From positions 1,116,001-1,180,000 of the forward strand of contig NZ_CP059165.1 of NCBI RefSeq assembly GCF_013466425.1: a stretch of DNA of 64,000 bases, read 5' to 3'. A model generated the notes under the pieces. The model searched no databases. It saw only the letters and a list, made by a program, of their open reading frames with translations, and was not told where the DNA came from. A program made the position numbers and the translations under genes. This document shows positions 20,883 through 37,153 of the stretch, one piece after another (positions within the stretch are counted from its first letter, which is position 1; each line of letters starts with the position of its first letter). The stretch is from Mycobacterium vicinigordonae. GTDB taxonomy: Bacteria > Actinomycetota > Actinomycetes > Mycobacteriales > Mycobacteriaceae.

Positions 20883-20912
20883 CCTATAACACTGAAATAA
20901 CAATGTTATAGG
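20883..20912. promoter_or_regulatory. Candidate TetR operator between the TetR and carotenoid oxygenase genes
   Basis: CCTATAACA (20883-20891) and TGTTATAGG (20904-20912) are a perfect nine-base inverted repeat with a 12-base spacer. The ATAACA half-site occurs again at 20898-20903, so there are three copies. It ends only eight bases before the oxygenase ATG at 20921 and overlaps its ribosome binding region (AGGAG). Confidence 0.6.
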
Positions 20913-20920
20913 AGCTCAGG

Positions 20921-22477
20921 ATGACATCTGTGCAAACCGTCGAACTTGGAAACCCCTACCTCGAGGGCTTCCTCGAGCCGGTGCGCACCGAGATCACCGC
21001 GACCGATCTGAAGGTCACCGGGCAGATCCCGGCGCACCTGAACGGGCGTTATCTGCGTAACGGGCCCAATCCCGTCGCCGACGTCGACCCGGCCATCTAC
21101 CACTGGTTCAGCGGCGACGCCATGGTGCACGGTGTGGCGCTGCAGGATGGGCAGGCAGTTTGGTACCGCAACCGCTGGGTGCGCACGCCGCCCGTGTGCG
21201 CAGCATTAGGGGAGCCCCAACCGATGGGGCTGGACCCGCGGGTCGGCCTGCTGTCCGTAGGTCCCAACACCAACGCCCTCAGTCACGCCGGACGCACTCT
21301 GGCGCTGGTGGAGGGTGGCGGCGCCAATTACCAGCTCACCGATGAACTCGACACCGTGGCGCCCTGCGACTTCGACGGCACCCTGTTCGGTGGCTATACC
21401 GCTCATCCCCACCGCGATCCGGCGACCGGCGAACTGCACGCCATGTCCTACTCGTTCACTCGTGGGCGGACAGTGCAGTACTCAGTGATCGACAACCAGG
21501 GCCGGGCCCGTCGCACGGTCGACATCGAAGTGAGCGGGTCGCCGATGATGCACGACTTCTCGCTCACCGACGACTATGTGGTGATCTACGACCTCCCCGT
21601 GACGTTCGATCCCGTGCAGGTGGTACCGGTGAACGTGCCGCGTGCGCTGAGCGCGCCGGCCCGGCTTGTTCTGCAGTCGATATTGGGGCGCGTCCGGATC
21701 CCCAGTCCCATCACCTCGATGATCAATCGCAACCGCCAGCCCATGCATCGGATGCCGTACCGCTGGAACCCGAACTACCCGGCACGCATCGGCGTCATGC
21801 CTCGAGAAACCGGCAATGGCAACGCCCGATTCGGGTCAGTCCGGTGGTTCGACGTGGAACCTTGCTACGTCTTTCACCCGCTCAACGCGTACACCGAGAA
21901 GGGCGCCGATTCCCAGGGGGCCGAGGTCTTGGTTCTCGATGTGGTGCGCTATGCGCAGATGTTCGACCGCGACCGGCGCGGTCCGGGTGACAATCGGCCC
22001 ACTCTCGACCGCTGGACCATCAACCTAACTACGGGTGCGGTGACGTCCGAACGCCGAGACGATCGGCCGCAGGAGTTTCCCCGCATCAACGAGACCCTGC
22101 TGGGTAGGCGGCACCGGTTCGGCTACACCCTCGGTTTCGACGGCGGCTATCTGTCGGCGGGGGCCAAAGACATGTCCACCACGCTGTACAAGCACGACTT
22201 CACGACCGGATCAAGCGCGACTGCGCCGCTCGATCCTGACCTATTAATCGGTGAGATGTCGTTCGTGCCCAACCCGGCCCCCGCTCCCGGCAACGCCGGC
22301 CTGGCTGAGGACGACGGCGTCCTGATCGGGATGGGCACGCATCGGGGCCGAGACGAGGGCGTGTTGCTGGTTCTGGACGCACAGACCCTCGAGACGATGG
22401 CTACCGTCCACCTGCCGCAGCGGGTGCCGATGGGTTTTCACGGCAATTGGGCCGGCAACGATGTTCAGTCCGCCTAA
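20921..22477 (+). CDS. Carotenoid cleavage oxygenase
   Basis: A 518-residue member of the RPE65/carotenoid oxygenase family, syntenic with Rv0654, whose product was reported to cleave carotenoids and apocarotenoids. Family sequences include RYLRNGPNP, HWFSGDAMVHGV, AHPHRDPATGEL, HDFSLTDDYVVIYDLPV, CYVFHPLNAY and C-terminal PMGFHGNW. The four Fe(II)-binding His are expected in the AHPH, HDFSL, FHPLNA and GFHGNW segments. It is cytosolic or peripheral, with no signal peptide. The start is ATG 20921 behind AGGAG. It is divergent from, and probably repressed by, the neighbouring TetR protein. Confidence 0.9.
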   Translation: MTSVQTVELGNPYLEGFLEPVRTEITATDLKVTGQIPAHLNGRYLRNGPNPVADVDPAIYHWFSGDAMVHGVALQDGQAVWYRNRWVRTPPVCAALGEPQPMGLDPRVGLLSVGPNTNALSHAGRTLALVEGGGANYQLTDELDTVAPCDFDGTLFGGYTAHPHRDPATGELHAMSYSFTRGRTVQYSVIDNQGRARRTVDIEVSGSPMMHDFSLTDDYVVIYDLPVTFDPVQVVPVNVPRALSAPARLVLQSILGRVRIPSPITSMINRNRQPMHRMPYRWNPNYPARIGVMPRETGNGNARFGSVRWFDVEPCYVFHPLNAYTEKGADSQGAEVLVLDVVRYAQMFDRDRRGPGDNRPTLDRWTINLTTGAVTSERRDDRPQEFPRINETLLGRRHRFGYTLGFDGGYLSAGAKDMSTTLYKHDFTTGSSATAPLDPDLLIGEMSFVPNPAPAPGNAGLAEDDGVLIGMGTHRGRDEGVLLVLDAQTLETMATVHLPQRVPMGFHGNWAGNDVQSA

Positions 22478-22606
22478 TCGTCCCGGTCGCAAGCCCCCGA
22501 GGATTGTTACCTCCCAACCCTGATGTCGCGCGGTAGGCGTGCGCTACAGTGACTCAAGCCACACGGGGCTGGTGGCTTATACGCGCGTTCGACGGAAGGG
22601 TTTCCC

Positions 22607-23611
22607 ATGGGTGTCGCGATCGAGGTCAACGGACTTACCAAGTCGTTCGGATCCTCGAGGATCTGGGAAGACGTCACGCTCACGATCCCCGCCGGAGAGG
22701 TCAGTGTGTTGCTGGGCCCGTCGGGTACCGGCAAGTCGGTGTTCCTCAAGTCCCTCATCGGTCTGCTGCGTCCGGAACGTGGCTCCATCATCATCGACGG
22801 CACCGACATCATCGAGTGCTCGGCCAAGGAGCTCTACGAGATTCGCACGCTGTTCGGCGTGCTGTTCCAGGACGGCGCCCTGTTCGGCTCGATGAACCTG
22901 TACGACAACACCGCGTTCCCGTTGCGCGAGCACACCAAGAAGAAGGAAGGCGAGATCCGTAACATTGTTATGGAGAAGCTGGAAATGGTGGGCCTCGGCG
23001 GCGACGAGAAGAAGTTCCCCGGCGAGATCTCCGGCGGTATGCGCAAGCGTGCCGGCTTGGCCCGGGCGCTCGTGCTGGACCCGCAAATCATCCTCTGCGA
23101 CGAGCCCGACTCCGGTCTGGACCCGGTTCGTACCGCGTACCTGAGCCAGCTGATCATGGACATCAACGCCCAGATCGACGCGACCATCCTGATCGTGACG
23201 CACAACATCAACATCGCCCGCACCGTCCCGGACAACATGGGCATGTTGTTCCGCAAGCACCTGGTCATGTTCGGGCCCCGTGAGGTGCTGCTGACCAGCG
23301 ACGAGCCGGTGGTCCGCCAGTTCCTGAACGGCCGCCGCATCGGGCCGATCGGTATGTCGGAGGAGAAGGACGAGGCCACCATGGCCGAGGAGCAGGCCGC
23401 GCTCGAAGCCGGCCAGCACGCCGGTGGTGTGGAAGACATCGAGGGCGTGCCGCCGCAGATCGAAGCGTCCCCGGGCATGCCGGAGCGCAAGGGCGTGGCT
23501 CGCCGCCAGGCCCGGGTGCGCGCGATGCTGCATACGCTGCCGCAGAAGGCCCAGCAGGCGATCCTCGACGACCTCGAGGGCACCCACAAGTTCCAGACGC
23601 ACGACTACTGA
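22607..23611 (+). CDS. mkl: Mkl (MceG), ATPase of Mce lipid transporters
   Basis: Mkl/MceG is the shared ATPase that powers several Mce complexes, including cholesterol (Mce4) and fatty acid (Mce1) uptake. The 334 residues have Walker A GPSGTGKS (37-44), the signature SGGMRKRAGLARAL and Walker B IILCDEPDSGLD. A C-terminal extension after about 235 is typical of the MceG/MlaF group. I start at ATG 22607 (MGVAIEVNGLTKSFG). The longer N-terminus annotated in H37Rv is out of frame here. It stands alone, without mce genes nearby. Confidence 0.93.
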   Translation: MGVAIEVNGLTKSFGSSRIWEDVTLTIPAGEVSVLLGPSGTGKSVFLKSLIGLLRPERGSIIIDGTDIIECSAKELYEIRTLFGVLFQDGALFGSMNLYDNTAFPLREHTKKKEGEIRNIVMEKLEMVGLGGDEKKFPGEISGGMRKRAGLARALVLDPQIILCDEPDSGLDPVRTAYLSQLIMDINAQIDATILIVTHNINIARTVPDNMGMLFRKHLVMFGPREVLLTSDEPVVRQFLNGRRIGPIGMSEEKDEATMAEEQAALEAGQHAGGVEDIEGVPPQIEASPGMPERKGVARRQARVRAMLHTLPQKAQQAILDDLEGTHKFQTHDY

Positions 23612-23879
23612 TCGGTTGCCGGTTGCCGGTCATGGCGGCCGACCGCTCCCTGCGAAACGCGACTTCGGCTCTGCGAGATTCGACCGGGTTCCGGCGCGTC
23701 TCGACGTGCCCGCGGCTACCTGTTCAGCCACGTCACACCCGGAATTTCCCACAACTTGCCGTGCCCACCTCTTGACGGAAAGGCCTAAACGGGTCAATCT
23801 GTTGGGCAGCATGTGTGCGTGTGAAGCTAGAGGTGCCAGCCAGCGCCGTTTCCCGTGCACGCCTGATTGTGCTGGGTGT

Positions 23880-23908
23880 TTGAGGAATGCGCCGTCCTGC
23901 GCTATTGT
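23880..23908 (+). promoter_or_regulatory. Predicted main promoter of rpoB-rpoC
   Basis: TTGAGG (23880-23885) and TATTGT (23903-23908) are separated by exactly 17 bases. The predicted start is near 23915. The same -10 hexamer occurs in the predicted rpsL promoter. Confidence 0.6.
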
Positions 23909-23980
23909 TGGACGTTGCGCTGGCTACCTCCTGCCCACCTCACAATCGCCACTTCGCCGCTAAAGACACCGTGGTCTTAG

Positions 23981-27652
<3,672 letters not shown>

Positions 27653-27663
27653 TTGTTTTCTAG

Positions 27664-31638
<3,975 letters not shown>

Positions 31639-31645
31639 GTAGCGC

Positions 31646-31700
31646 GAGCAGACGTAAAGCACCCGCACGCTCCGCGTGTCGGGTGCTTTTACGTCTGCTC
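31646..31700. terminator. Long palindromic terminator after rpoC (copy 1)
   Basis: GAGCAGACGT (31646-31655) pairs with ACGTCTGCTC (31691-31700), and inside this AAAGCACCCG pairs with CGGGTGCTTT, then CACGC with GCGTG, giving an almost continuous stem of about 25 base pairs. The A run on one side and T run (CTTTT) on the other make a bidirectional terminator pattern. A near-identical copy lies at 32641-32700. Confidence 0.8.
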
Positions 31701-31782
31701 ATCCGTGCACAGTCGAGCTCTTATCCACATAGCGCTCGCCGCTGCCTACACTGTCGGGGACTCGGGCCACATTGTTGCGGCC

Positions 31783-32718
31783 ATGGACATCGAAAGTGTG
31801 CTGCAAAAGACGGGTGGTCTTGCGACCACGGCCGAGCTGCTGACCATGGTCACTCACCGGCAGCTGGCTGGACTTGTCAAGGCGGGCAGGCTGTTTCGCG
31901 TGCGGCACGGTGTGTATGCGCCTAGCCCGCCCGATGTGCTCGGCCAACTGGCAGCGCTGGACCTGGTGGCGCGTGAGCCGATTGTGGCCTGCATGGGTAC
32001 CGCTGCGACGTTGTACGGGTTCGATACCGAGTCAACTTCACGCCTGCACATCCTCGATCCGGGTGTGCGCATGCGACCATCGACGAGTCTGATGGTGCAT
32101 CAGCGAATTGGGGCACCGCTGCGACGGGTGCAGGGGCGACTGGCAACTGCCCCCGCCTGGACGGTGATAGAGGTCGCGCGGTCGCTGTCGCGGCCCCGCG
32201 GCCTGGCGACGATGGACGCTGCTTTGCGCATCCAAGCTTGCAGCACAGGCGAACTCGAAGCGGCTATCCGCCTGCAAAAAGGTCGACGCGGCATCGTCAA
32301 GGTTCGGGAGTTGATCGGCAACGCCGACGGGCGGGCCGAGTCTCCGATGGAGAGTGAGGCGCGACTTGTGTTCATCGACAATCAAGTGCCGACACCGGAG
32401 CTGCAGTACAGCATTGTGGATCTTTATGGCAGGGTTTGGCGCGTCGACTTCGCCTGGCCGGAGGCCATGTTCGTCGCCGAGTACGACAGCGTGCAGTGGC
32501 ATCTGGGCCGCGATGCTCTCATGCACGACCGTCTCAAGACCGCGCGGTTGCAGGAATGCGACTGGCTGACGATGCCGTTCACGGTCGAAGATGTCCGCCG
32601 TGCGCCCGTCGACCTCTCGGACCGCGTCAAGTACCACCTGGCGAGCAGACGCAAAAGCACCCGCACGCCCGGCGTGTCGGGTGCTTTTGCGTCTGCTCGC
32701 GCACTCAACGCACGGTGA
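31783..32718 (+). CDS. AbiEi-like N-domain / DUF559-type nuclease-fold protein
   Basis: The 311-residue product starts at ATG 31783 (MDIESVLQKTGGLATTAELL). Residues 1-60 form a winged-helix like the AbiEi antitoxin N-domain (TTAELLTMVTHRQLAGLVKA, then GRLFRVRHGVYA). The C-terminal half has ESPMESEARLVFIDNQ, WRVDFAWPEAMFVAEYDS and QWH, the pattern of DUF559/PD-(D/E)xK-like nuclease folds common as orphans in mycobacteria. The last 26 codons run through palindrome copy 2, so that tail is probably not ancestral. I recall no such gene between rpoC and Rv0669c in H37Rv. Toxin-antitoxin function is unproven; no partner gene is adjacent. Confidence 0.75.
   Translation: MDIESVLQKTGGLATTAELLTMVTHRQLAGLVKAGRLFRVRHGVYAPSPPDVLGQLAALDLVAREPIVACMGTAATLYGFDTESTSRLHILDPGVRMRPSTSLMVHQRIGAPLRRVQGRLATAPAWTVIEVARSLSRPRGLATMDAALRIQACSTGELEAAIRLQKGRRGIVKVRELIGNADGRAESPMESEARLVFIDNQVPTPELQYSIVDLYGRVWRVDFAWPEAMFVAEYDSVQWHLGRDALMHDRLKTARLQECDWLTMPFTVEDVRRAPVDLSDRVKYHLASRRKSTRTPGVSGAFASARALNAR
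32641..32700. terminator. Long palindromic terminator (copy 2), inside the 3' end of the AbiEi-like gene
   Basis: This is a 60-base palindrome: GCGAGCAGACGCAAAAGCAC at its left end and its complement GTGCTTTTGCGTCTGCTCGC at its right end. Inside, CCCG/CGGG and CACGCC/GGCGTG also pair, with a single bulged T. The stem is about 29 base pairs. It lies between the plus-strand AbiEi-like gene and the minus-strand ceramidase gene and has A and T runs on either side of the GC core, so it can end transcription from both. Confidence 0.8.
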
Positions 32719-34621
32719 ACTCGCCGGTGGTCGCGACGAACGGCTCGAGCCGACCGTGCCGGTCGCGGGTGGTGCCGTGGTGGACGATGCGGTACCGCCC
32801 GGCCGCAGCGTCGGCGGGAATGTCCCATCGGATGCGGACGTGCGAGCTGGCACGCCCTTCGCGTCGCCACTCGAAGGTGGTCGACCAGTCACCGTCGTCG
32901 GCGACCCGCACCCACTGTTCATCCGCGAGGTGCATCACTTCCAGAAAGGTGCGGTTGCGGTGCAAGTCGTTGTTCGGATACGCGCTGACGAACGTGGCTT
33001 CCACCGTTTCGCCGGGCCCGTACGTCCCCTCCGGCTGAGCCACGATCGCGCCGAATGAGCCGACGTCGGCCGGCGGCATGCGCAGCCAACTGCGCGGCTT
33101 GGTCCGTCGCGGTCCGGGGCCGGGTGACACCGCGCAGCCATCGCGCATTGCCTCGGCCAGCGCGGCGACGGTCTGCATGAGTGCGGGCAGCTCCCATCGG
33201 CCGAAGAGGGTGCTGCCGCCTTCGTAGCGCTGTTCGAGGTATTCCTCGGGAGTGGTCACGTAGTGGATATAGGCGTTCGAGTACCCCACGCACAGCACGT
33301 CATTGAGGTCAGCGTCGACGATCGAGGAAACGGTGCGACGCAGTCGAAGTCCCGAGGTGATAGTCGGCTCGCCGGGAATTCCGATCAGATACAGACGCCC
33401 GATCCGGACCAGCTGCACCGGGACTATTTCCTGGATGAAGGGCTGCAGCCGGTTCAGCAGGTGCGCCGGCATCACCATGCCCTTGGGTTCCTGCGCCGCC
33501 CGCAGTCCCGCGCCGACGCGGTAGATGCCACGGGATACGTTGTCCCAGAGTGCATTTCGACCCTGTCTGAATCCGCGGAAGCCTTCACCTTCGTCGGTCC
33601 CGGCGAACATCGCGGCGGCGATCATCGGCGGGCCGGTGCGGTGTTCGCGCCCGTCGGGTGTGTACTGCCCGCCGACGACGACGTTGGCCAGATCGAGGTA
33701 GGTGAGCCGGGAGTCGACGTCGGTGCCGATTAGTGTGCCGTTGCCCAGTTGCGCGACGGCGTCCTCGAATTGAGCCAACCCGATCTGGCGGGTGTTGGCC
33801 ATTTCGTCCGCGGACCGTGACGGCCCGTAGGCGATGGGTCCGTCGACGTGGGGGCTCATGTCACCGGCGTTGGTCTGGGCGAACGCACCGACGAAGTCGG
33901 GCTGACCGGTCAGGTAGTCCGCGCCGCGCACGGTGCGCTCCCAGTGGTAGGCGGCGAAGCCCTTGTTATCTCCGGTGATGAGCAGGTTGCGGTTGGTCAT
34001 GCTGGTGCCGTGGGTGGCGAAGAAGTGGAGTGCGCCCACGGTGTCGGGGCCGCGATCGATCTGGATCAGCGTGGTGAGCGGGTCGACGCGGCCGGGGAAG
34101 AAGTCCCGGTCGGTCGCCGGGTTGCGGTCGAACGACGACGGCGACCTGTTGATGCTCGCGTCACGCAGTTCGCCGTGCGACAGCCGCACCTCGGCAGGTG
34201 CCAGATCTTCGTGGGCGTGCCGGATCGATTCGACGATTCCGTCGACGATCGCGGTGAAGGTCGCCGGCCGGAAGCCGCTGGTCGACAGGTTGTACAGCAG
34301 ATGTCCGCAATACCCGCCGGGACCGGCGTGGGTGTGCGTGGTGGTGATCAGCGTGTTGCGCGCGGTGTAGGTGTCGCCGTAGGACATCGCCAGCAGGCGC
34401 AAAACCTCGTCCGTCACGTTCTGCATGGGCAGCGGCAGCTCCGCGACGACCAGTAGCACCCGTTGCTCGCCGTCGTCGAAAACGAAGGCACGCGAACGCA
34501 ATCGAAGGTGGATGCCGGCAGTGCGCTGCTCGATTTTGCCGTAGCCGAGCATCCCGCAGTCGGCCGCTTCGCCGGTGATGTCGGAGACGCCCCGTCCGAC
34601 CGAAAGCCCCACCGAAGTCAT
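32705..34621 (-). CDS. Neutral ceramidase
   Basis: A neutral/alkaline ceramidase family amidase (syntenic with Rv0669c, reported active on ceramide). From ATG 34621 ([20 protein letters not shown]) it has 638 residues. Family motifs: GMLGYGK, the zinc-site segment [10 protein letters not shown], the nucleophile region [34 protein letters not shown] and a C-terminal Ig-like domain ending ATTGEFTVR. No clear signal peptide is present. Its start region is close to the divergent end gene. Substrates in mycobacteria are unclear, because they make little ceramide; host lipids are possible. Confidence 0.9.
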   Translation of the reverse strand: MTSVGLSVGRGVSDITGEAADCGMLGYGKIEQRTAGIHLRLRSRAFVFDDGEQRVLLVVAELPLPMQNVTDEVLRLLAMSYGDTYTARNTLITTTHTHAGPGGYCGHLLYNLSTSGFRPATFTAIVDGIVESIRHAHEDLAPAEVRLSHGELRDASINRSPSSFDRNPATDRDFFPGRVDPLTTLIQIDRGPDTVGALHFFATHGTSMTNRNLLITGDNKGFAAYHWERTVRGADYLTGQPDFVGAFAQTNAGDMSPHVDGPIAYGPSRSADEMANTRQIGLAQFEDAVAQLGNGTLIGTDVDSRLTYLDLANVVVGGQYTPDGREHRTGPPMIAAAMFAGTDEGEGFRGFRQGRNALWDNVSRGIYRVGAGLRAAQEPKGMVMPAHLLNRLQPFIQEIVPVQLVRIGRLYLIGIPGEPTITSGLRLRRTVSSIVDADLNDVLCVGYSNAYIHYVTTPEEYLEQRYEGGSTLFGRWELPALMQTVAALAEAMRDGCAVSPGPGPRRTKPRSWLRMPPADVGSFGAIVAQPEGTYGPGETVEATFVSAYPNNDLHRNRTFLEVMHLADEQWVRVADDGDWSTTFEWRREGRASSHVRIRWDIPADAAAGRYRIVHHGTTRDRHGRLEPFVATTGEFTVR

Positions 34622-34701
34622 TGGCGCACCTTCCACGACCGCTGTTCCTACGGATTCACACCATATGCGCCGTGTCGGGGTGTCTCGTTAAACTCGCCAG
34701 A

Positions 34702-35460
34702 GTGCTGATCGGTTCACATGTAAGCCCACAGGATCCGCTGGCCTCGGCCCAGGCCGAAGGCGCCGATGTGGTGCAGATATTCCTCGGTAATCCGCAGAGC
34801 TGGAAGGCGCCCAAGCCGCGCGAGGACGCCGCGGAGTTGAAGGCCGCGGCCCTGCCTATCTACGTGCACGCGCCGTACCTGATCAACGTGGCGTCAGCAA
34901 ACAACAAAGTGCGGATCCCGTCGCGCAAAATCCTGCAGCAGACTTGCGATGCCGCCGCCCAGATCGGCGCCGCGGCGGTGATCGTGCACGGCGGTCACGT
35001 CGCCGACGACAGCGACCTGGACGCGGGTTTCGCCCGCTGGCGCAAGGCGCTGGACCAGCTGCGCACCGAGGTCCCGGTCTACCTGGAGAACACCGCCGGC
35101 GGTGACCACGCGATGGCCCGGCGCTTCGACACCATCGCACGCCTCTGGGATGTCATCGGCGACACCGGCATTGGCTTCTGCTTGGACACCTGCCACACCT
35201 GGGCGGCCGGTGAGGCATTGGTCGACGCGGTTGACCGGATCAAGGGGATCACCGGACGCATCGACCTGGTGCACTGCAACGACTCCAAGGACGCTCCCGG
35301 CTCGGGCCGGGACCGCCACGCCAACCTAGGTACCGGAGAGATCGACCCCGAACTGCTGGTCGCGGCGGTGAAGGCCGCGGACGCACCCGTGATCTGCGAA
35401 ACCGCTGACGAAGGCCGCAAGGACGACATCGCGTTCCTACGGGATAAGACCAGCGGCTGA
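34702..35460 (+). CDS. end: Endonuclease IV (AP endonuclease)
   Basis: End/Nfo cleaves DNA 5' to abasic sites in base excision repair, using three zinc ions in a TIM barrel. From GTG 34702 ([20 protein letters not shown]) the protein has 252 residues, the family and H37Rv length. Metal-site segments: [54 protein letters not shown] and ICETADE. An 80-base gap separates it from the divergent ceramidase gene. Downstream, H37Rv has lpqP, but here fadE8 follows directly. Confidence 0.95.
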   Translation: MLIGSHVSPQDPLASAQAEGADVVQIFLGNPQSWKAPKPREDAAELKAAALPIYVHAPYLINVASANNKVRIPSRKILQQTCDAAAQIGAAAVIVHGGHVADDSDLDAGFARWRKALDQLRTEVPVYLENTAGGDHAMARRFDTIARLWDVIGDTGIGFCLDTCHTWAAGEALVDAVDRIKGITGRIDLVHCNDSKDAPGSGRDRHANLGTGEIDPELLVAAVKAADAPVICETADEGRKDDIAFLRDKTSG

Positions 35461-35489
35461 GCGAGGCGGCGCCGCCACTATTACGGATC

Positions 35490-35517
35490 TTGTGCGGTTG
35501 TCGAAAAAATGTAATAT
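35490..35517 (+). promoter_or_regulatory. Predicted promoter of fadE8 giving a leaderless mRNA
   Basis: TTGTGC (35490-35495) and TAATAT (35512-35517) are separated by 16 bases. A start six to eight bases after the -10 box falls at or next to the fadE8 ATG at 35525. The only Shine-Dalgarno-like sequence (GAGG, 35519-35522) is too close to the ATG, so leaderless translation is likely. Confidence 0.5.
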
Positions 35518-35524
35518 CGAGGTT

Positions 35525-37153
35525 ATGTCAGATACGCACGTCGTCACCAACCAGGTTCCACCGCTGGAGAACTACAACCCGGCCACGTCCCCGCTCATCG
35601 TCGAGGCCGTCATCCGCGAAGGTGGGCAATGGGGGCTGGACGAGGTGACCGAACTAGGGGCGATCAACGGCAGCCGCGAAGCGCAGCGCTGGGGCGAGCT
35701 GGCCGACCGCAACAGGCCCGTGCTGCACACCCACGACCAGACTGGCCATCGCATCGACGAGGTCGAGTACGACCCGGCCTATCACGAATTGATGCGCACC
35801 GCGATCGCCCACGGTTTGCACGCCGCGCCCTGGGCCGACGAGCGACCGGGCGCGCACGTGGTGCGCGCGGCCAAGACGTCGGTGTGGACGGTGGAACCGG
35901 GCCACGTCTGCCCGATCTCGATGACCTATGCCGTGGTGCCGGCGCTGCGGTTCAACACCGAGCTGGCGGCCGTTTACGAGCCGTTGCTGACCAGTCGCGT
36001 TTACGACCCCGAGCTCAAGCCGGCCACCGCCAAACCCGGCATCACCGCGGGCATGTCGATGACCGAGAAGCAGGGCGGCTCCGATGTGCGGGCCGGCACC
36101 ACCCAGGCAACCCCCAACGCGGATGGCACCTACAGCCTGGTCGGGCACAAGTGGTTCACCTCGGCACCGATGTGCGACATCTTCCTGGTGCTTGCGCAGG
36201 CGCCAAAGGGCCTGAGCTGCTTCATGCTGCCCCGGATCCTGCCCGACGGCACCCGTAACCGGATGTTCCTGCAGCGGCTCAAGGACAAGCTCGGCAACCA
36301 CGCCAACGCCTCCAGTGAGGTCGAATATGACGGCGCCACAGCGTGGTTGGTGGGCGAGGAGGGGCGCGGTGTGCCGACCATCATCGAGATGGTCAACCTC
36401 ACTCGGTTGGACTGCACGCTGGGCAGTGCCACCAGCATGCGCACTGGCCTGACCCGCGCCGTCTATCACGCCCAGCACCGAAAAGCCTTCGGCGCGTATC
36501 TGATCGACCAGCCGCTGATGCGCAACGTGCTGGCCGATCTGGCGGTGGAGGCCGAGGCCGCGACCATGGTCGCGTTCCGGATGGCCGGTGCCACCGACAA
36601 GGCGGTGCGCGGTGACCAGCGTGAGGCGCTGCTGCGTCGCATCGGCCTGGCGGCCAGCAAATACTGGGTGTGCAAGCGCTCCACACCGCACGCCGCCGAA
36701 GCGCTGGAATGTCTGGGCGGCAACGGCTATGTCGAAGACTCGGGCATGCCGCGGCTGTACCGCGAGGCCCCGCTGATGGGTATCTGGGAGGGATCTGGCA
36801 ACGTGAGCGCGCTGGATACGTTGCGCGCCATGGTAACTCGTCCCGAGTCCATCGAGGTCCTGTTCGACGAGCTGGGCCAGATCGGTGGCCAGGATGCCAG
36901 GCTGGACAGTCACGTGGCGGAGCTGCGAACCGAGTTGGCCGACTCCGACACCATCCAGTACCGGGCCCGCAAAGTCGCCGAGGACATCTGCCTCGCGCTG
37001 CAGGGCTCGCTGCTGGTGCGCCACGGACATCCGGCGGTGGCCGAGGCTTTTCTGGCGACCCGGCTCGGGGGCCAGTGGGGTGGTGCGTTCGGCACCATGC
37101 CGGCCGGGCTGGATCTGGCGCCGATCATCGAGCGTGCGCTGGTGAAGGGGTGA
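35525..37153 (+). CDS. fadE8: FadE8, acyl-CoA dehydrogenase (AidB-like)
   Basis: A 542-residue acyl-CoA dehydrogenase of the AidB-like group, the length I recall for H37Rv FadE8. FAD and substrate motifs: ITAGMSMTEKQGGSDVRAGT, YSLVGHKWFTSAPMCDIFLV, ANASSEVEYDGATAWLVGEE, MVNLTRLDCTLGSATSMRTG, and ALECLGGNGYVEDSGMPRLY near the flavin/acyl-binding C-domain. AidB itself may protect DNA from alkylation; a fatty-acid substrate is not proven. The GTG of echA4 overlaps its stop codon, so the two are coupled in a lipid-degradation unit with echA5. Confidence 0.93.
   Translation: MSDTHVVTNQVPPLENYNPATSPLIVEAVIREGGQWGLDEVTELGAINGSREAQRWGELADRNRPVLHTHDQTGHRIDEVEYDPAYHELMRTAIAHGLHAAPWADERPGAHVVRAAKTSVWTVEPGHVCPISMTYAVVPALRFNTELAAVYEPLLTSRVYDPELKPATAKPGITAGMSMTEKQGGSDVRAGTTQATPNADGTYSLVGHKWFTSAPMCDIFLVLAQAPKGLSCFMLPRILPDGTRNRMFLQRLKDKLGNHANASSEVEYDGATAWLVGEEGRGVPTIIEMVNLTRLDCTLGSATSMRTGLTRAVYHAQHRKAFGAYLIDQPLMRNVLADLAVEAEAATMVAFRMAGATDKAVRGDQREALLRRIGLAASKYWVCKRSTPHAAEALECLGGNGYVEDSGMPRLYREAPLMGIWEGSGNVSALDTLRAMVTRPESIEVLFDELGQIGGQDARLDSHVAELRTELADSDTIQYRARKVAEDICLALQGSLLVRHGHPAVAEAFLATRLGGQWGGAFGTMPAGLDLAPIIERALVKG

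Noticed and set aside
31721..31752. Promoter TTATCC ... TACACT before the AbiEi-like gene
   Set aside because: The 20-base spacing is too long and the boxes are weak; I cannot support it.
36670..37149. Upstream extension of EchA4 into fadE8
   Set aside because: Overlaps fadE8 in another frame with Arg-rich nonsense; the GTG at 37150 gives the known length.
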